Shown: positions 26,163 through 35,284 of the stretch, piece after piece | Layout of the letters: every line of letters starts with the position of its first letter | How positions within the stretch are numbered: position 1 is the first letter of the stretch | NCBI GenBank assembly: GCA_049487715.1 | Contig: CP150570.1 | Coordinates: 372,001-436,000 of the forward strand | Origin: Pycnococcus provasolii | Lineage: Eukaryota > Chlorophyta > Pseudoscourfieldiophyceae > Pseudoscourfieldiales | DNA: 64,000 nucleotides | Direction: 5' to 3' | Position numbers and translations under genes: made by a program | The notes under the pieces: model-generated | What the model saw: the letters and a program-made list of their open reading frames with translations, nothing else | Database searches by the model: none | Told to the model about the DNA's origin: nothing

Positions 26163-28463
26163 TTACGAAAGGGTCGAAGGTACGTGCTCCTTCAGCAACT
26201 TCGCGTCACACTCCGTGACGTCGCCCTTGTACTCGCACTCCGCACCATCGACTAACACGTCGTACGGATGAGCAGTCTCGTGCCAGTCGATGATCAAGTG
26301 CACACGGTCACGCGTCGTGCTTGTGGGTTCATCGACACGAACGCGGTGCTTGATCATATTGTTGATCTCGAACGCTTCTCCACGACGCGTCGGCACGCGA
26401 ACGATATGGAATTTCCCCCCCTTTGCCTTCTCCACGTCGGCGTCCTCGCCCAGATGCTGAATTATCGCTGGATTTGAGACCAGGATGTCAAAGTGAACGC
26501 CATCGTGCGTGTGAAGTGGAACGTGTAGGCGATGGCACTTGCTTACCCACGCGCCCCTATCCACGTGCTCGAGGATCTTCGCATCACCACTCATGAAGCT
26601 GAGCTGAACACGGCATGCGTGGTTCAGCAGAGGCGCATTGGCGCCGAGAATGGGCGAAAGCAGGTACTGCATGATGGGGTACACCGCGTCGTGAAAGCGC
26701 TTCTCAAAGGGAAATGCGAAGAATCGATTTGCCGCGCGGTCGCTGAACATGAGATTGATCGTCGCTACGCCAGGCTTGAAGTGCTGAATGTTGCCCGCTC
26801 GGCCGACGAACCTGGCATTATCCTTCTGCCCAGGCCCGAATTCGTCCCAGTACTCCGGGTGCTCGTTCAGCAAATTGTCTAGAGGTGCAAGCAGTGACTC
26901 GGGCACCGTGCCAGCAGGAACGTAGAGCATGGGATTGTCAAGCTGCATGTCCGACGTGGTGCTGTGATCAAGCCTGCTTAGCTCATTCTTCGCCGAAATG
27001 TCCAGGTACGTCTTTGGTGACACGTTGGGGCTGGCATTCCCTGCCGTACCCCAATTCACCAGCTCACGGTACGTCGACGCTGCGTCGATGTGCGGCGCAG
27101 CGACAACATTCAGCAAGCCTCTTGACTCCACGGTGCGGCGGAACAGCTGCTTGCCATCCGACAAACGCACGGCGACGATGTCCGCCGTTTTGTCCAACCT
27201 CGCGCGCTCTGCACGCGTTCCAAATTCCGAAACGCCCACGTACGCAACACCGTCGATGACGCACACGCCCTTGAGGAAGGTTTGCTGAGGGTCGCGCCAC
27301 AGCACGGAAATTTCCGGCTTGACACTTCCATCCTCGTCCGTCTCCTGCATTTGCTGCTGCTGCTGCTGCACGGGTGGAGAGAGGCGAAGAAGGGAACCCT
27401 CCCCAGAATCGAGCACGTACAGGCTTCTCGCGTCCGACGCCTGCACGATGCCGTGGCTGCTCTTTCCAAACCCACTCCACGACGCGCGAACTTTCTTCGT
27501 GTCCACGTCGAGCTGAACGAGCGTGCTTGACTTTCCCATGCGATGTAGCATCGCCCAGAATTGCTTGGAGTCGCCCGACTCGGCGGCAGCGATAGGCGAG
27601 ATGGTGTTTACGTGGTCGTGGCGTGTGAACAGCTCGTGCTTCTGCCGCAGCTGCATGGTGTTGGCGTCCAGTTCAAGCACCGTTCCATCTTCGGTGGACG
27701 CGACGTACGCGACGCCGTGGTTCGTGTCGAGCACGGCGTCGTGAGCGAACCTCGACGGAATCACCACCTCGCGCAGTGTAATGCCAGGAGGTTGTGGAGG
27801 GTTTGCGGCGACGTTCAGCAGCCTTTCTATGGATTCTTTCGGGTGGTGGTTGTGCGGTCGACTGACCACCCAGAGCGTGTCTCCGTACGTTTCGTGCTTG
27901 GGTCCTGGAAATACGCCGTAGTACACGCCATCGCCCTCGTGTATGGTCGTTTCCTCGAACGTATCGACGTCGAGGTAAAACAGCCGATTGTGTGAAGCCA
28001 GCACAAGTTTGCGTGCTCTCGTAGGTGCCGTTGCACCGTCGTTCGACGGCAAAAGCTGCTGTGCCTCTCGTGTTTGCTTCTTCGGAATGTTATGTTCGGA
28101 ACTTTGTTTATTTTTATTCACACCAAGCACGGCAAATGCGTTGCTGTCCCTGGGGATGGACCCCACTCCCGATGATGTGTCCCTATGAGTCCTACTACTA
28201 CTACGAGTACTCAAGTCTGATGTTGTAACTCGAGACGAGACCGAGAGAGTCCAAGAGAGCGCCATCGTGACCCACAGCACAAGGAACACAAAGAGAACTT
28301 TCCTGGAACGACGCTTTGAGAAGAACCCGACGAACCCAAAGAAACACGACGACGACATTGATGACGGTGACGCGTGCTGTATGGGCAGGAGCGGGATGCC
28401 ATGCCCCCTGGCACTGGGTCCCCCCACGAGCGTGTAGCGGGACGACATGGCCACCGGCGCCAT
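26163..28463 (-). CDS. membrane-anchored beta-propeller fused to aspartyl/asparaginyl hydroxylase domain
   Basis: The ATG at 28463 gives 766 residues. An N-terminal signal anchor (KVLFVFLVLWVTMALSWTLSV) places the rest in the secretory lumen. Residues about 125-490 are short beta repeats with D-G-YYGVFPG, GVAYVASTEDGTVLELD, ASDARSLYVLDSGEGSLLRL, consistent with an SMP-30/NHL-like propeller. The C-terminal about 230 residues contain NHACRVQLSFMSG, EHVDRGAWV, a downstream RRGEAFEINNMIKHRV and DRVHLIIDWHE, matching the Asp/Asn beta-hydroxylase pattern HxD...H with an Arg for 2-oxoglutarate. It would be an Fe(II)/2OG dioxygenase acting on a secretory protein. The propeller fusion is not an architecture I know. 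Substrate is unknown. Confidence 0.8.
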   Translation of the reverse strand: MAPVAMSSRYTLVGGPSARGHGIPLLPIQHASPSSMSSSCFFGFVGFFSKRRSRKVLFVFLVLWVTMALSWTLSVSSRVTTSDLSTRSSSRTHRDTSSGVGSIPRDSNAFAVLGVNKNKQSSEHNIPKKQTREAQQLLPSNDGATAPTRARKLVLASHNRLFYLDVDTFEETTIHEGDGVYYGVFPGPKHETYGDTLWVVSRPHNHHPKESIERLLNVAANPPQPPGITLREVVIPSRFAHDAVLDTNHGVAYVASTEDGTVLELDANTMQLRQKHELFTRHDHVNTISPIAAAESGDSKQFWAMLHRMGKSSTLVQLDVDTKKVRASWSGFGKSSHGIVQASDARSLYVLDSGEGSLLRLSPPVQQQQQQMQETDEDGSVKPEISVLWRDPQQTFLKGVCVIDGVAYVGVSEFGTRAERARLDKTADIVAVRLSDGKQLFRRTVESRGLLNVVAAPHIDAASTYRELVNWGTAGNASPNVSPKTYLDISAKNELSRLDHSTTSDMQLDNPMLYVPAGTVPESLLAPLDNLLNEHPEYWDEFGPGQKDNARFVGRAGNIQHFKPGVATINLMFSDRAANRFFAFPFEKRFHDAVYPIMQYLLSPILGANAPLLNHACRVQLSFMSGDAKILEHVDRGAWVSKCHRLHVPLHTHDGVHFDILVSNPAIIQHLGEDADVEKAKGGKFHIVRVPTRRGEAFEINNMIKHRVRVDEPTSTTRDRVHLIIDWHETAHPYDVLVDGAECEYKGDVTECDAKLLKEHVPSTLS

Positions 28464-29283
28464 ACCTGATACAGGTGAACCTTCGAAATGGCAAACCAAA
28501 CTGCCGGCCGGTTAGGGGTTACGAGGGAATGGGGGTTAGGGGTTAGGGTTACGGGTGAAGCGGGTGTACTGTAGGCTGTAGCGAGGATGTGAGATATTCA
28601 CACCTGATACAGTATTCACCAAGAATCATCATGGCCAGCCGGTCATTTATTGTTTGGCCAAGACGTTTGTTTGGCCAGTCTATGTATGTAGATGTTTGGC
28701 CAAGTACCTAGTACAGTAGTCAGTAAACATACATAACATAGTGGTATGTATGTAGTTGTTTTTGTAGGATCACAGAGGTGGCAAGTGACTGGCCTCATAC
28801 TCGATTACTCTCATACCTAGCTTCCTAACTTAGTACTACTATTCTGACCGACCTCATAGCCTGAGCGCCGGACCTTGCCGAATGCATCGACTACAAATGG
28901 GCCTTGCCGACGGGCCTGGGCCTTGGCCTTGCCAAGAAGTACATACCAAGTTGGTACTTAACAACCTCTTGGCAAGTCGAATACATACCAGGCAGTTTTA
29001 CCAGGGGGGTGGTTGGGAAACGTTGCAAGTTCGATGTTTTAAATTGTTAATTATGAAGAATTCTCAACTCTCGCACATACATATCGGCCGAGTGGCGAGT
29101 CGGAATGCAGTTCTAAAAGCACGGCCAGCCAGCTCGAGTGCAACGGGTCTCGAAGGAATGGAATGCAACACGGCAACAGGCAGCAACACGCCGGCCTAAT
29201 TACCGGCCTTAAGAAGTGAACCAGGAGGCCGTTCGTTCGGGTCCCACCCACAAACCAAACCAACTCCTTCTCTCGCTCGCGCG
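28464..29283. repeat. divergent spacer with TTAGGG-like tract and GGCCTTGCC words
   Basis: 28511-28552 carries GTTAGGGGTTA, GGGGGTTAGGGGTTAGGGTTAC. The remainder (820 nt in all) is AT-rich with repeated TTTGGCCAA(G) words at 28647-28707 and repeated GCCTTGCC/CTTGGCCTTGCCAAG words at 28900-28938. No gene is supported; a 105-codon plus-strand ORF at 28882-29199 has no coding character. Confidence 0.6.
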
Positions 29284-31329
29284 ATGAAGCGTGCCGTGAC
29301 CTACCTCTCGCGCCAAGCTACCATGAAGGGAGGACGCGATAGCGTGGTAGTGTCTGACGCTGCTCACGCGGCCACTGCTATGCAGGAAATGGCACAAACG
29401 AGAAAGGCCGACAGTTTGTACGCCGAACAGGACTTGAACATTGTTCAAGTCGGGTCACAACGTGCGGAAGTCCCACGCACAATCATGATGGCAAGGAGAG
29501 AAGCTTTGTTGAAAGCGCCGTCGTCAAGAACCGAGGAAGACGTCGCACTTCTCGACGGCTTGCTTGACACGTGCAGATTCGCAACAAAACTCGAAACCGT
29601 CAAAAGACACAGGCTGTGCGCCGCCGCGCTGTACGTCACCAAAAGTGAAGGAGACGTCGTGTTCAGACAAGGGGAAAGGGGGGAATACCTCTACCTCATC
29701 CTCTCCGGCGCAGTGCGTGTGCTCGTGCAGGCTGAGCCAGACGCAATCACCAGCACCAGCCCCACCAACAGTCAACGAGCACTGTCGCCAACCAGAACAG
29801 TCAGCCCAGACATGGGCCATATGCTTGCCAAGGTGGAATCTTTCAACAAGGTCAGGGACGTCGCCACGCTGTACCCTGGTGACGCGTTCGGAGAACTTGC
29901 GCTCATGTCTGAGGACAGCAAAAGAACAGCTACCGTCGTGTGCACCGAGCCAAGCGAATTCTTCATCATACGCCGCGAGGACTACCAGAACACAATCGCG
30001 GGAACCATCGGAATCGTCGCGATGGAACGCGTGCGCCACATGAAGGGATGCACGATGCTTCGATCGGAAAAATTGAGCGTGCTGCAGGAAATTGCGCACA
30101 TCTTGGTAACGACCGCGCTGCCAAGACGTGCGCTTGTGTACAAGCAGGGTGCCATCGCAGACCGCGTCTTCTTGATCACCAAGGGGCAGGTTAGCCTCGT
30201 GCGATACGTGAACGCTCCCTCACCCACGGTGACCAACGCGAAGGGCAATATGACGGATCGCTCGTTTGGCCTCGTCTCAACCGATCGCATCGCAACAGCA
30301 GCACGAAAGAATCGCGCGGCTCATGCGCACCTTGACATGTACGGCGATTCGAAGTCGCGCGCTGAACAGCACGCGGAGGACCACAAAACTCGTGTCGTAA
30401 GCGAGGCTATGAAATTTGCAAGAACGGAGAGTAGTGTTTCGCATGGTTCGCACAAGACAGTGCGCCGCCAGCGAAGCGCTTTTTCAAGCAAGAAGTCGTC
30501 GGAATACCTTGCATATCGCCCGCTCACGCACGAGGAACTATTTCATCTCGGAGACTTTGGCGTACACGGAAGCACGATCAGTGGCGGTGTAGTGAGCGCG
30601 AGAAGGGCGCGCGATCCACATTTCCACGCGCTCAAAAACCCGTTCGCCAGCCAGCATCATTACAAGGCAGAAGATTTGCATAAGCAAAAGAAGGATCTGA
30701 ATCCTCTCATACTTGGAAAGTCTAAGCAGGAGCGCTTGGCGTTTCTGAAGAAGCAAATTAGTGCTCTGGAGACGGGAAAGAAGGCAACGCCTGAAAGTCT
30801 GAGAGCAACTTGGCACAGAACCAAGCAAAAAGTCAAGGCGTCTCTCGCCTTCAAGACAGATTACGATGACGAGAAGGAAGTTCGATATCGCTCTTTCATC
30901 GAGGTTGAGCGCTGCTTTCGTCATGACCTCTTCGGCTACGTCGAGGTATCGAGGGGTACCAAGCGCCAGACGTCGGCGGTAACTCACGAGCACACGGAGC
31001 TTGTGACCCTTGCAGCTTGGGACTTTCTGCGGCGCTTCTCAAAAAACACGCTCGACAATTTGTCCAACCTGATTGAGAACGACCGAATCACGTTTGCCTG
31101 GAGCAGAGGGTGGGACGAGCACCTGTGCGAGATGCTGGGTACGGCAACGGCTTGGGATAGCTACGCGGTGCGTGAGACTCATAATGTGACGACATCGCGC
31201 GACGCGTCGCGCTGGAAGAGTCGAGCTTGGCCGAACATGCGAAATGCGGGTTCACGCGACAAGGCTGTTGAGAGCGTGTTGACGGAACCGATCGAAGATC
31301 TCGAGAAGCTCGAGGCGCTGAGACAGTAG
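29284..31329 (+). CDS. protein with two cyclic-nucleotide-binding domains
   Basis: 681 residues from the ATG at 29284. The first CNB domain (about 108-245) has EGDVVFRQGERGEYLYLILSG and the phosphate-binding cassette LYPGDAFGELALMSEDSKRTATVV, in which FGELAL..RTA is the expected PBC. A second, more diverged CNB domain follows (VLQEIAHILVTTALPRRALVYKQG, VFLITKGQVSLV). The remaining half is helical and basic with WHRTKQKVKASLAFK and ERCFRHDLFGYVEVSRG. No kinase or channel part is present, so it resembles the stand-alone CNB proteins of unknown role found in algae and ciliated cells. It could bind cAMP or cGMP. The PBC in domain 1 retains the conserved Glu and Arg; domain 2 lacks a recognisable PBC. 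Confidence 0.8.
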   Translation: MKRAVTYLSRQATMKGGRDSVVVSDAAHAATAMQEMAQTRKADSLYAEQDLNIVQVGSQRAEVPRTIMMARREALLKAPSSRTEEDVALLDGLLDTCRFATKLETVKRHRLCAAALYVTKSEGDVVFRQGERGEYLYLILSGAVRVLVQAEPDAITSTSPTNSQRALSPTRTVSPDMGHMLAKVESFNKVRDVATLYPGDAFGELALMSEDSKRTATVVCTEPSEFFIIRREDYQNTIAGTIGIVAMERVRHMKGCTMLRSEKLSVLQEIAHILVTTALPRRALVYKQGAIADRVFLITKGQVSLVRYVNAPSPTVTNAKGNMTDRSFGLVSTDRIATAARKNRAAHAHLDMYGDSKSRAEQHAEDHKTRVVSEAMKFARTESSVSHGSHKTVRRQRSAFSSKKSSEYLAYRPLTHEELFHLGDFGVHGSTISGGVVSARRARDPHFHALKNPFASQHHYKAEDLHKQKKDLNPLILGKSKQERLAFLKKQISALETGKKATPESLRATWHRTKQKVKASLAFKTDYDDEKEVRYRSFIEVERCFRHDLFGYVEVSRGTKRQTSAVTHEHTELVTLAAWDFLRRFSKNTLDNLSNLIENDRITFAWSRGWDEHLCEMLGTATAWDSYAVRETHNVTTSRDASRWKSRAWPNMRNAGSRDKAVESVLTEPIEDLEKLEALRQ

Positions 31330-31728
31330 ACTACTATCCATAGTACGCACACTTGTAAGCTGTTCCTGTAAGACGTAAGTTCCCCCTTCCCACAACCACC
31401 AGGTAAATGCATGATGGGTCCCATGATGAAAAACACCGCTCGAGGGGGTTGGGTTAAGGCGAAGAGCGTCAATTATGGTCGCACTGCGCGCCGGCATGCG
31501 GATTCGCACCTTCCTCTCTGTATTCTCCGAAATTGTCAAATCGACTTGCCCGAACGTCATCTCCTGCCGCGCCGTGACGCCGTGATTTGGCGTTTGCTGG
31601 GTTCCGTGCTGCTGGGTAGTCTCAGCTGGGGGCGTTCGGTAATAAGCCCCAGGGGATGTTACAGATCCGGGGATTGAAGAAATCGAAAAGAAAAGTGGGG
31701 CGTTAGGGGTTTGACCGTCTCGGAACAT
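31330..31728 (-). CDS. possible small protein, weak
   Basis: A minus-strand frame opens at an ATG at 31728 and stays open into the 3' end of the cyclic-nucleotide-binding gene (nominal stop 31252). The first about 110 codons are well mixed in composition (EMTFGQVDLTISENTER.., RMPARSATIIDALRL). It would diverge from the gene at 31787 with 58 nt between starts and converge on the upstream gene, fitting the alternating layout of the window. If real, its last exon probably ends before 31330 by splicing. No family is recognised and non-coding is equally possible. Confidence 0.25.
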
Positions 31729-31786
31729 TTCTCAGTCCGTTTTCTCTTGCCCTCATTCGCCTCGTTTTGGGTCCTACTTGGTAAGA

Positions 31787-33535
31787 ATGTCGGACTCGGA
31801 CGACGACGACTTCAGCCGGTACACGCGCGCTCTTAAGGCGCTCTACCCGCCCACGCCCTCTTCCGCGCTCGAGCGACGCATGACGTACGCGGTCTCGCAC
31901 GGCCAGGCGTCTCAGTCCTCGTCGTCTTCCTGGAAGAAGAAAAAGAAACTCGACTTGCAGCGTCGTAGAAGAAAGAAAGAAGCGGCCGCGGCCGCTGAGA
32001 GTCAACACGGGGGGTTAGGAGGGCCGCACCTCGAGCCTGTGTCGCCACGAACCGCCTTGGCGCTCGATCGCATGGTGGCGGGAAAGGCAGCGCGGCCGCT
32101 CAACGCGGAGTACTCTGAGGAGGCGCGGAGGGTTCTGCGAAACGTGCCATGGAGGCAGCCTGTACGACAGTCGACGTCGGCACGCGCAAAAGAATACGAC
32201 CACGTACGCCGGTCGAATGCTCCGCCGCCACTTTCGCCACCACCGCCACCACCGCGCAACTCGCAGGTCAGCATGTCGCTCCGCCTTAGTCTCGGACAGT
32301 GTGCTCGCATCTACAAGTCAGCAGACTTCAGGAAGCCGAAGAAAGAATCGGTGAAGCAGCAAGAGCTTGATTTCGACTTTGACTACACCAGCACACCTGA
32401 AGCGTCGCAGGCATATGCCAACCAGGCAGCGGCCAGACCGCTCTACACTGACAGCCTCATTGAGGCACTGTCAAGTGCCGCACGACCGCAACCGTCGAAC
32501 CCGTTACCTTTCGTCGATGTGGTTGACTGGCACATTCGCGTTCAGCACGAAGCGTTCGTCGCAAACGCCGCTCTCGCAGAACAGCTTCGCGAGCTGTCAG
32601 CGGCACGCCTACTCGCGCTCTCCGAATCCCTGTCGTTGCAACGGCGGCAGCCGCTGGAGGGTGTCGGAGGTGGCGCGTCGGCACTCGTGCGTGCTCACGC
32701 GCGCATCGCCGCGACGTACTACGCCCATTACGACCACGCAGAGGCGGCGCTGACGCACTGCCAGCTTGCCACCGACGCTGCCGATGCCGCGCGTGCTGCC
32801 CTGCCTCGCTTCGCTCCCGCGTGCACGAGCATGGCCTGTTGGGGTGCATGCGCGTGCCAGCTGGCGGGAAGCGTTTGTTTGAACTCAGCCGACCCTGATG
32901 CGGCGCTGACGTGGCTCTCTCGCGCGGAGCGTGGATTCGAGGCGGCTGGCGAAGCGCTCGAGTCTGAGGATGTGCTTCACATGGCGCGCTTTGGCTTGCT
33001 CGCGGACGTGGCAGCACTGCACGCAGACAAGCTCGATGCAGCCTCCGCGAACTTGCAAGCTCTTCTGAGCGTCGTTGAGAGCCAAGACGACGCTGCTCCT
33101 GATGTCGCACGCGCCGTGGATGCCGCTTGGCTCGAGAAATGGAATGGCGAGACGTTGGACGTTGCGTTGGTATTGCCTTTCGACCCTGCATCTCTTTTCG
33201 TGACTCGAGCCGCTGCGCTTCGTCTGGCTGGAGACACGCACACTGCCGCGGGGCATCTCTTGGATGCGGCTCGCACGTACGCGAAGTCTCTTAGGGCATG
33301 TGACGACGCCACCGCGATCGACGAGGCGACGAAGCGCTTGAGGGCGCTTGATGACTACGCGCCGAAGTACTACTTGTCTCGCTCGCTGAAGACGTTCGAG
33401 GATGCGTCGGAGGCAAGGAAGCACGCGTCGGAGCTGTCGAAGAGCGTGAAAGGTGTGATTGAGGATGCGCTTGCGGTTGTTGGTGGTGAGACGACGTTAG
33501 CGGAGGAGGAGGAAGAGGAGGAGGAGGAACGCTGA
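31787..33535 (+). CDS. TPR-like helical repeat protein, unknown
   Basis: The ATG at 31787 (MSDSDDDDFSRYTRAL) gives 582 residues. The N-terminal 190 residues are low-complexity with basic KKKKKL..RRRRKKE and a Pro run. From about 230 onward the protein is Ala-rich helical with paired helices (HARIAATYYAHYDHAEAALTHCQLA, CACQLAGSVCLNSADPDAALTWLSRAERGF, FGLLADVAALHADKLDAASANLQAL, TAAGHLLDAARTYAKSLRACD) that look like TPR or similar solenoid repeats. It ends in an acidic run (EEEEEEEEE). Such solenoids mediate protein interactions; no specific family is recognised. Confidence 0.65.
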   Translation: MSDSDDDDFSRYTRALKALYPPTPSSALERRMTYAVSHGQASQSSSSSWKKKKKLDLQRRRRKKEAAAAAESQHGGLGGPHLEPVSPRTALALDRMVAGKAARPLNAEYSEEARRVLRNVPWRQPVRQSTSARAKEYDHVRRSNAPPPLSPPPPPPRNSQVSMSLRLSLGQCARIYKSADFRKPKKESVKQQELDFDFDYTSTPEASQAYANQAAARPLYTDSLIEALSSAARPQPSNPLPFVDVVDWHIRVQHEAFVANAALAEQLRELSAARLLALSESLSLQRRQPLEGVGGGASALVRAHARIAATYYAHYDHAEAALTHCQLATDAADAARAALPRFAPACTSMACWGACACQLAGSVCLNSADPDAALTWLSRAERGFEAAGEALESEDVLHMARFGLLADVAALHADKLDAASANLQALLSVVESQDDAAPDVARAVDAAWLEKWNGETLDVALVLPFDPASLFVTRAAALRLAGDTHTAAGHLLDAARTYAKSLRACDDATAIDEATKRLRALDDYAPKYYLSRSLKTFEDASEARKHASELSKSVKGVIEDALAVVGGETTLAEEEEEEEEER

Positions 33536-34468
33536 TTGCTATGTAATTTGAGAATGTTATTATTATTTGAGGCGAGCTAGCTAGCATCATATTTATTAGC
33601 AGCTAATCCTGAGGTGTACGTCGTTGATCCAGCCACGGCCGAAGAGGCGTTCGCTTGTTTGTGTGCCGGACGACGAATGCCTCCCGGAAGTCGATGGGTA
33701 GGCACATGCGATAGCTCTATCCACAGAGCGTGTTGAGTCCGCTTCTACGACGAGCAAAATATCTTAGGGGAAGGGTCGTAGGGTTTTCCAAGTCTTTCTT
33801 TCCCATTCATTTTTGGTTAAAATGGCGTGGAATGGCGCTGTGATTCAGATTTTTGCGAAGCTTGACATGATCGAATGTGCATGAAAGTTTGTGTCTCGCC
33901 GCATCTCTGGCATCGAGAGAATGCGTCAGTACGCTCGCACGGAAGAACGATTCGTTCATCACTCTCCGCGTTCTCGGTGAAAAGCCTGTTTGGCTCAACC
34001 ATACTCCTTCTCTTTCTGGGCGGCCGGCGGCGGGAAGTTGATGATTGTGCCTGAGATTGCAAGGGCGTTTGTTGTCTCCGGCGCCGTCTTGGTGCTCCCG
34101 CGGGGGGCGGTGTGCACGCATCGGTGAATGCAACGCGGTTCAAGGCTATACCGAGTCGCCCCAGCAAGAATAAGCGCGTCGCCTCTATGTTCTGCGGCGT
34201 GAACGCGCGACGGTCGTACTGTTGGAGTCGTTGGGAGGACCTGGCGGACCGGGATCCCCGCGGGGCATAATTCACCGACTCCCGTGATGGAACAACGAGG
34301 TGTCCCGGGCCAACTCGAAGTGCCCATGGGAATTCGGGGAATTCTGCTTGATGGCGCCGCTGAATGGGCTGAATGGTGAAAGTGAGTGGTGTGAACGGAC
34401 GACCGCTGGACAGAGTAAAGCACACTTCATTACTGAATGAGGGATCTCAGTGTTACATGTTCCTTACC
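33536..34468. other. 933-nt stretch with no supported gene; shared 3' motif at its right end
   Basis: Overlapping minus-strand ORFs (33817-34425 and 33995-34423) are Pro/Arg-rich and have no recognisable domain. The last 80 nt (34391-34450), downstream of the bTHXc stop on its strand, contain GAACGGACGACCGCTGGACA and TTACTGAATGAG, words also found in similar order just 3' of the AlgH-like gene (52731-52792). Confidence 0.4.
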
Positions 34469-34885
34469 TCATCTCTTGCTCCACGGGAACGCGTTCGGTT
34501 CCTCTGTGCTGAAAGGCGGTACGGGCGGCGACAGTTGCCACGGCGGTCTTTGTTCTCGCCTTCTATTTTTGGGTGTCGGCCTTGCGTTTCCAAACGACCC
34601 CTTGAATCTCTTGCCGGTTCGCGTCTTGGCGTCACCGCGTCCTAATAGAAGTCCTTCTGATGCTGCTGAGGCGAGAGATGAGGGACTTTTCCCGTCTGAG
34701 GAGATCTTTGGTACCCATGCTGATGATCCCCAAGAGATTGGTAGGAGATCTTTCAGAGCACTACTAACACTACCGCCACTGCCACCATACACGTTCCCAT
34801 GTACATAATGATAAGAAGACGAAACAAACTTTGAGACCACCACCCCACAGGGGTATGGCGTCATACTCGTCAAAGTCATACCCAT
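34469..34885 (-). CDS. RPS31: plastid 30S ribosomal protein bTHXc (S31/PSRP4)
   Basis: The core GRGDAKTRTGKRFKGSFGNA continuing RPTPKNRR is the bTHX signature (GRGD-KT--GKRF--S-GNARP), a very small basic protein buried in the head of plastid 30S subunits. Upstream lies a Ser-rich presequence. The ATG at 34885 gives 138 residues without an intron. Alternatively, an ATG at 34955 opens MAALGLGSVCVPFGGFTFPL in another frame, ending at a strong GTGAGT donor (34891); the acceptor is not settled, though AG at about 34750-34760 would be needed in the right phase. The C-terminal extension after the core (about 30 residues, Pro-rich) is longer than in land plants. It diverges from nitronate monooxygenase. 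Confidence 0.75.
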   Translation of the reverse strand: MGMTLTSMTPYPCGVVVSKFVSSSYHYVHGNVYGGSGGSVSSALKDLLPISWGSSAWVPKISSDGKSPSSLASAASEGLLLGRGDAKTRTGKRFKGSFGNARPTPKNRRREQRPPWQLSPPVPPFSTEEPNAFPWSKR

Positions 34886-34955
34886 ACTCACCAAAAAGGG
34901 GAAACGTGAATCCACCAAAAGGAACGCACACCGACCCTAACCCAAGGGCGGCCAT

Positions 34956-35284
34956 TGTCGAGATTTCTGGAAGCTAGTTGGGAAATTGGGGGGGCCCCCT
35001 GGAAACCCTAGTCTATCGTAACCTTTTGTTTGGGGGGGCACCTCGGACTTTCGCCTATTTGGTAGTCCTTACGGGTAGTGTTCTTTTGTTCCCTTTCTGG
35101 GCCAGTTTTCTGGGCTCCCCCCCCTTCTTCTTCCCCTCTAGAGGGTCAATCTGTTTGGAGAACCCGGGCTTTTGCCGTGCGTTTTTTCCGCCATTCATTC
35201 GCAACTCGTGTTTGCAACCAACCCCCTCGGGTGACGTGGCGTATTAGCTGTCGTTAGCTGTTTTCTGCATTAGAGGCTGTCCTA
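34956..35284. other. divergent promoter region of bTHXc and nitronate monooxygenase
   Basis: 329 nt. It is unusually rich in homopolymer G and C runs (GGGGGGGCC at 34989, CCCCCCCC at 35117) and T-rich tracts. CCTAACCC lies at 34936-34943 just inside the alternative first exon of bTHXc. No gene is supported. Confidence 0.4.

Noticed and set aside
33817-34425. 202-codon minus-strand ORF between the TPR-like gene and bTHXc
   Set aside because: Pro/Arg-rich with a rival frame overlapping it; no recognisable domain.
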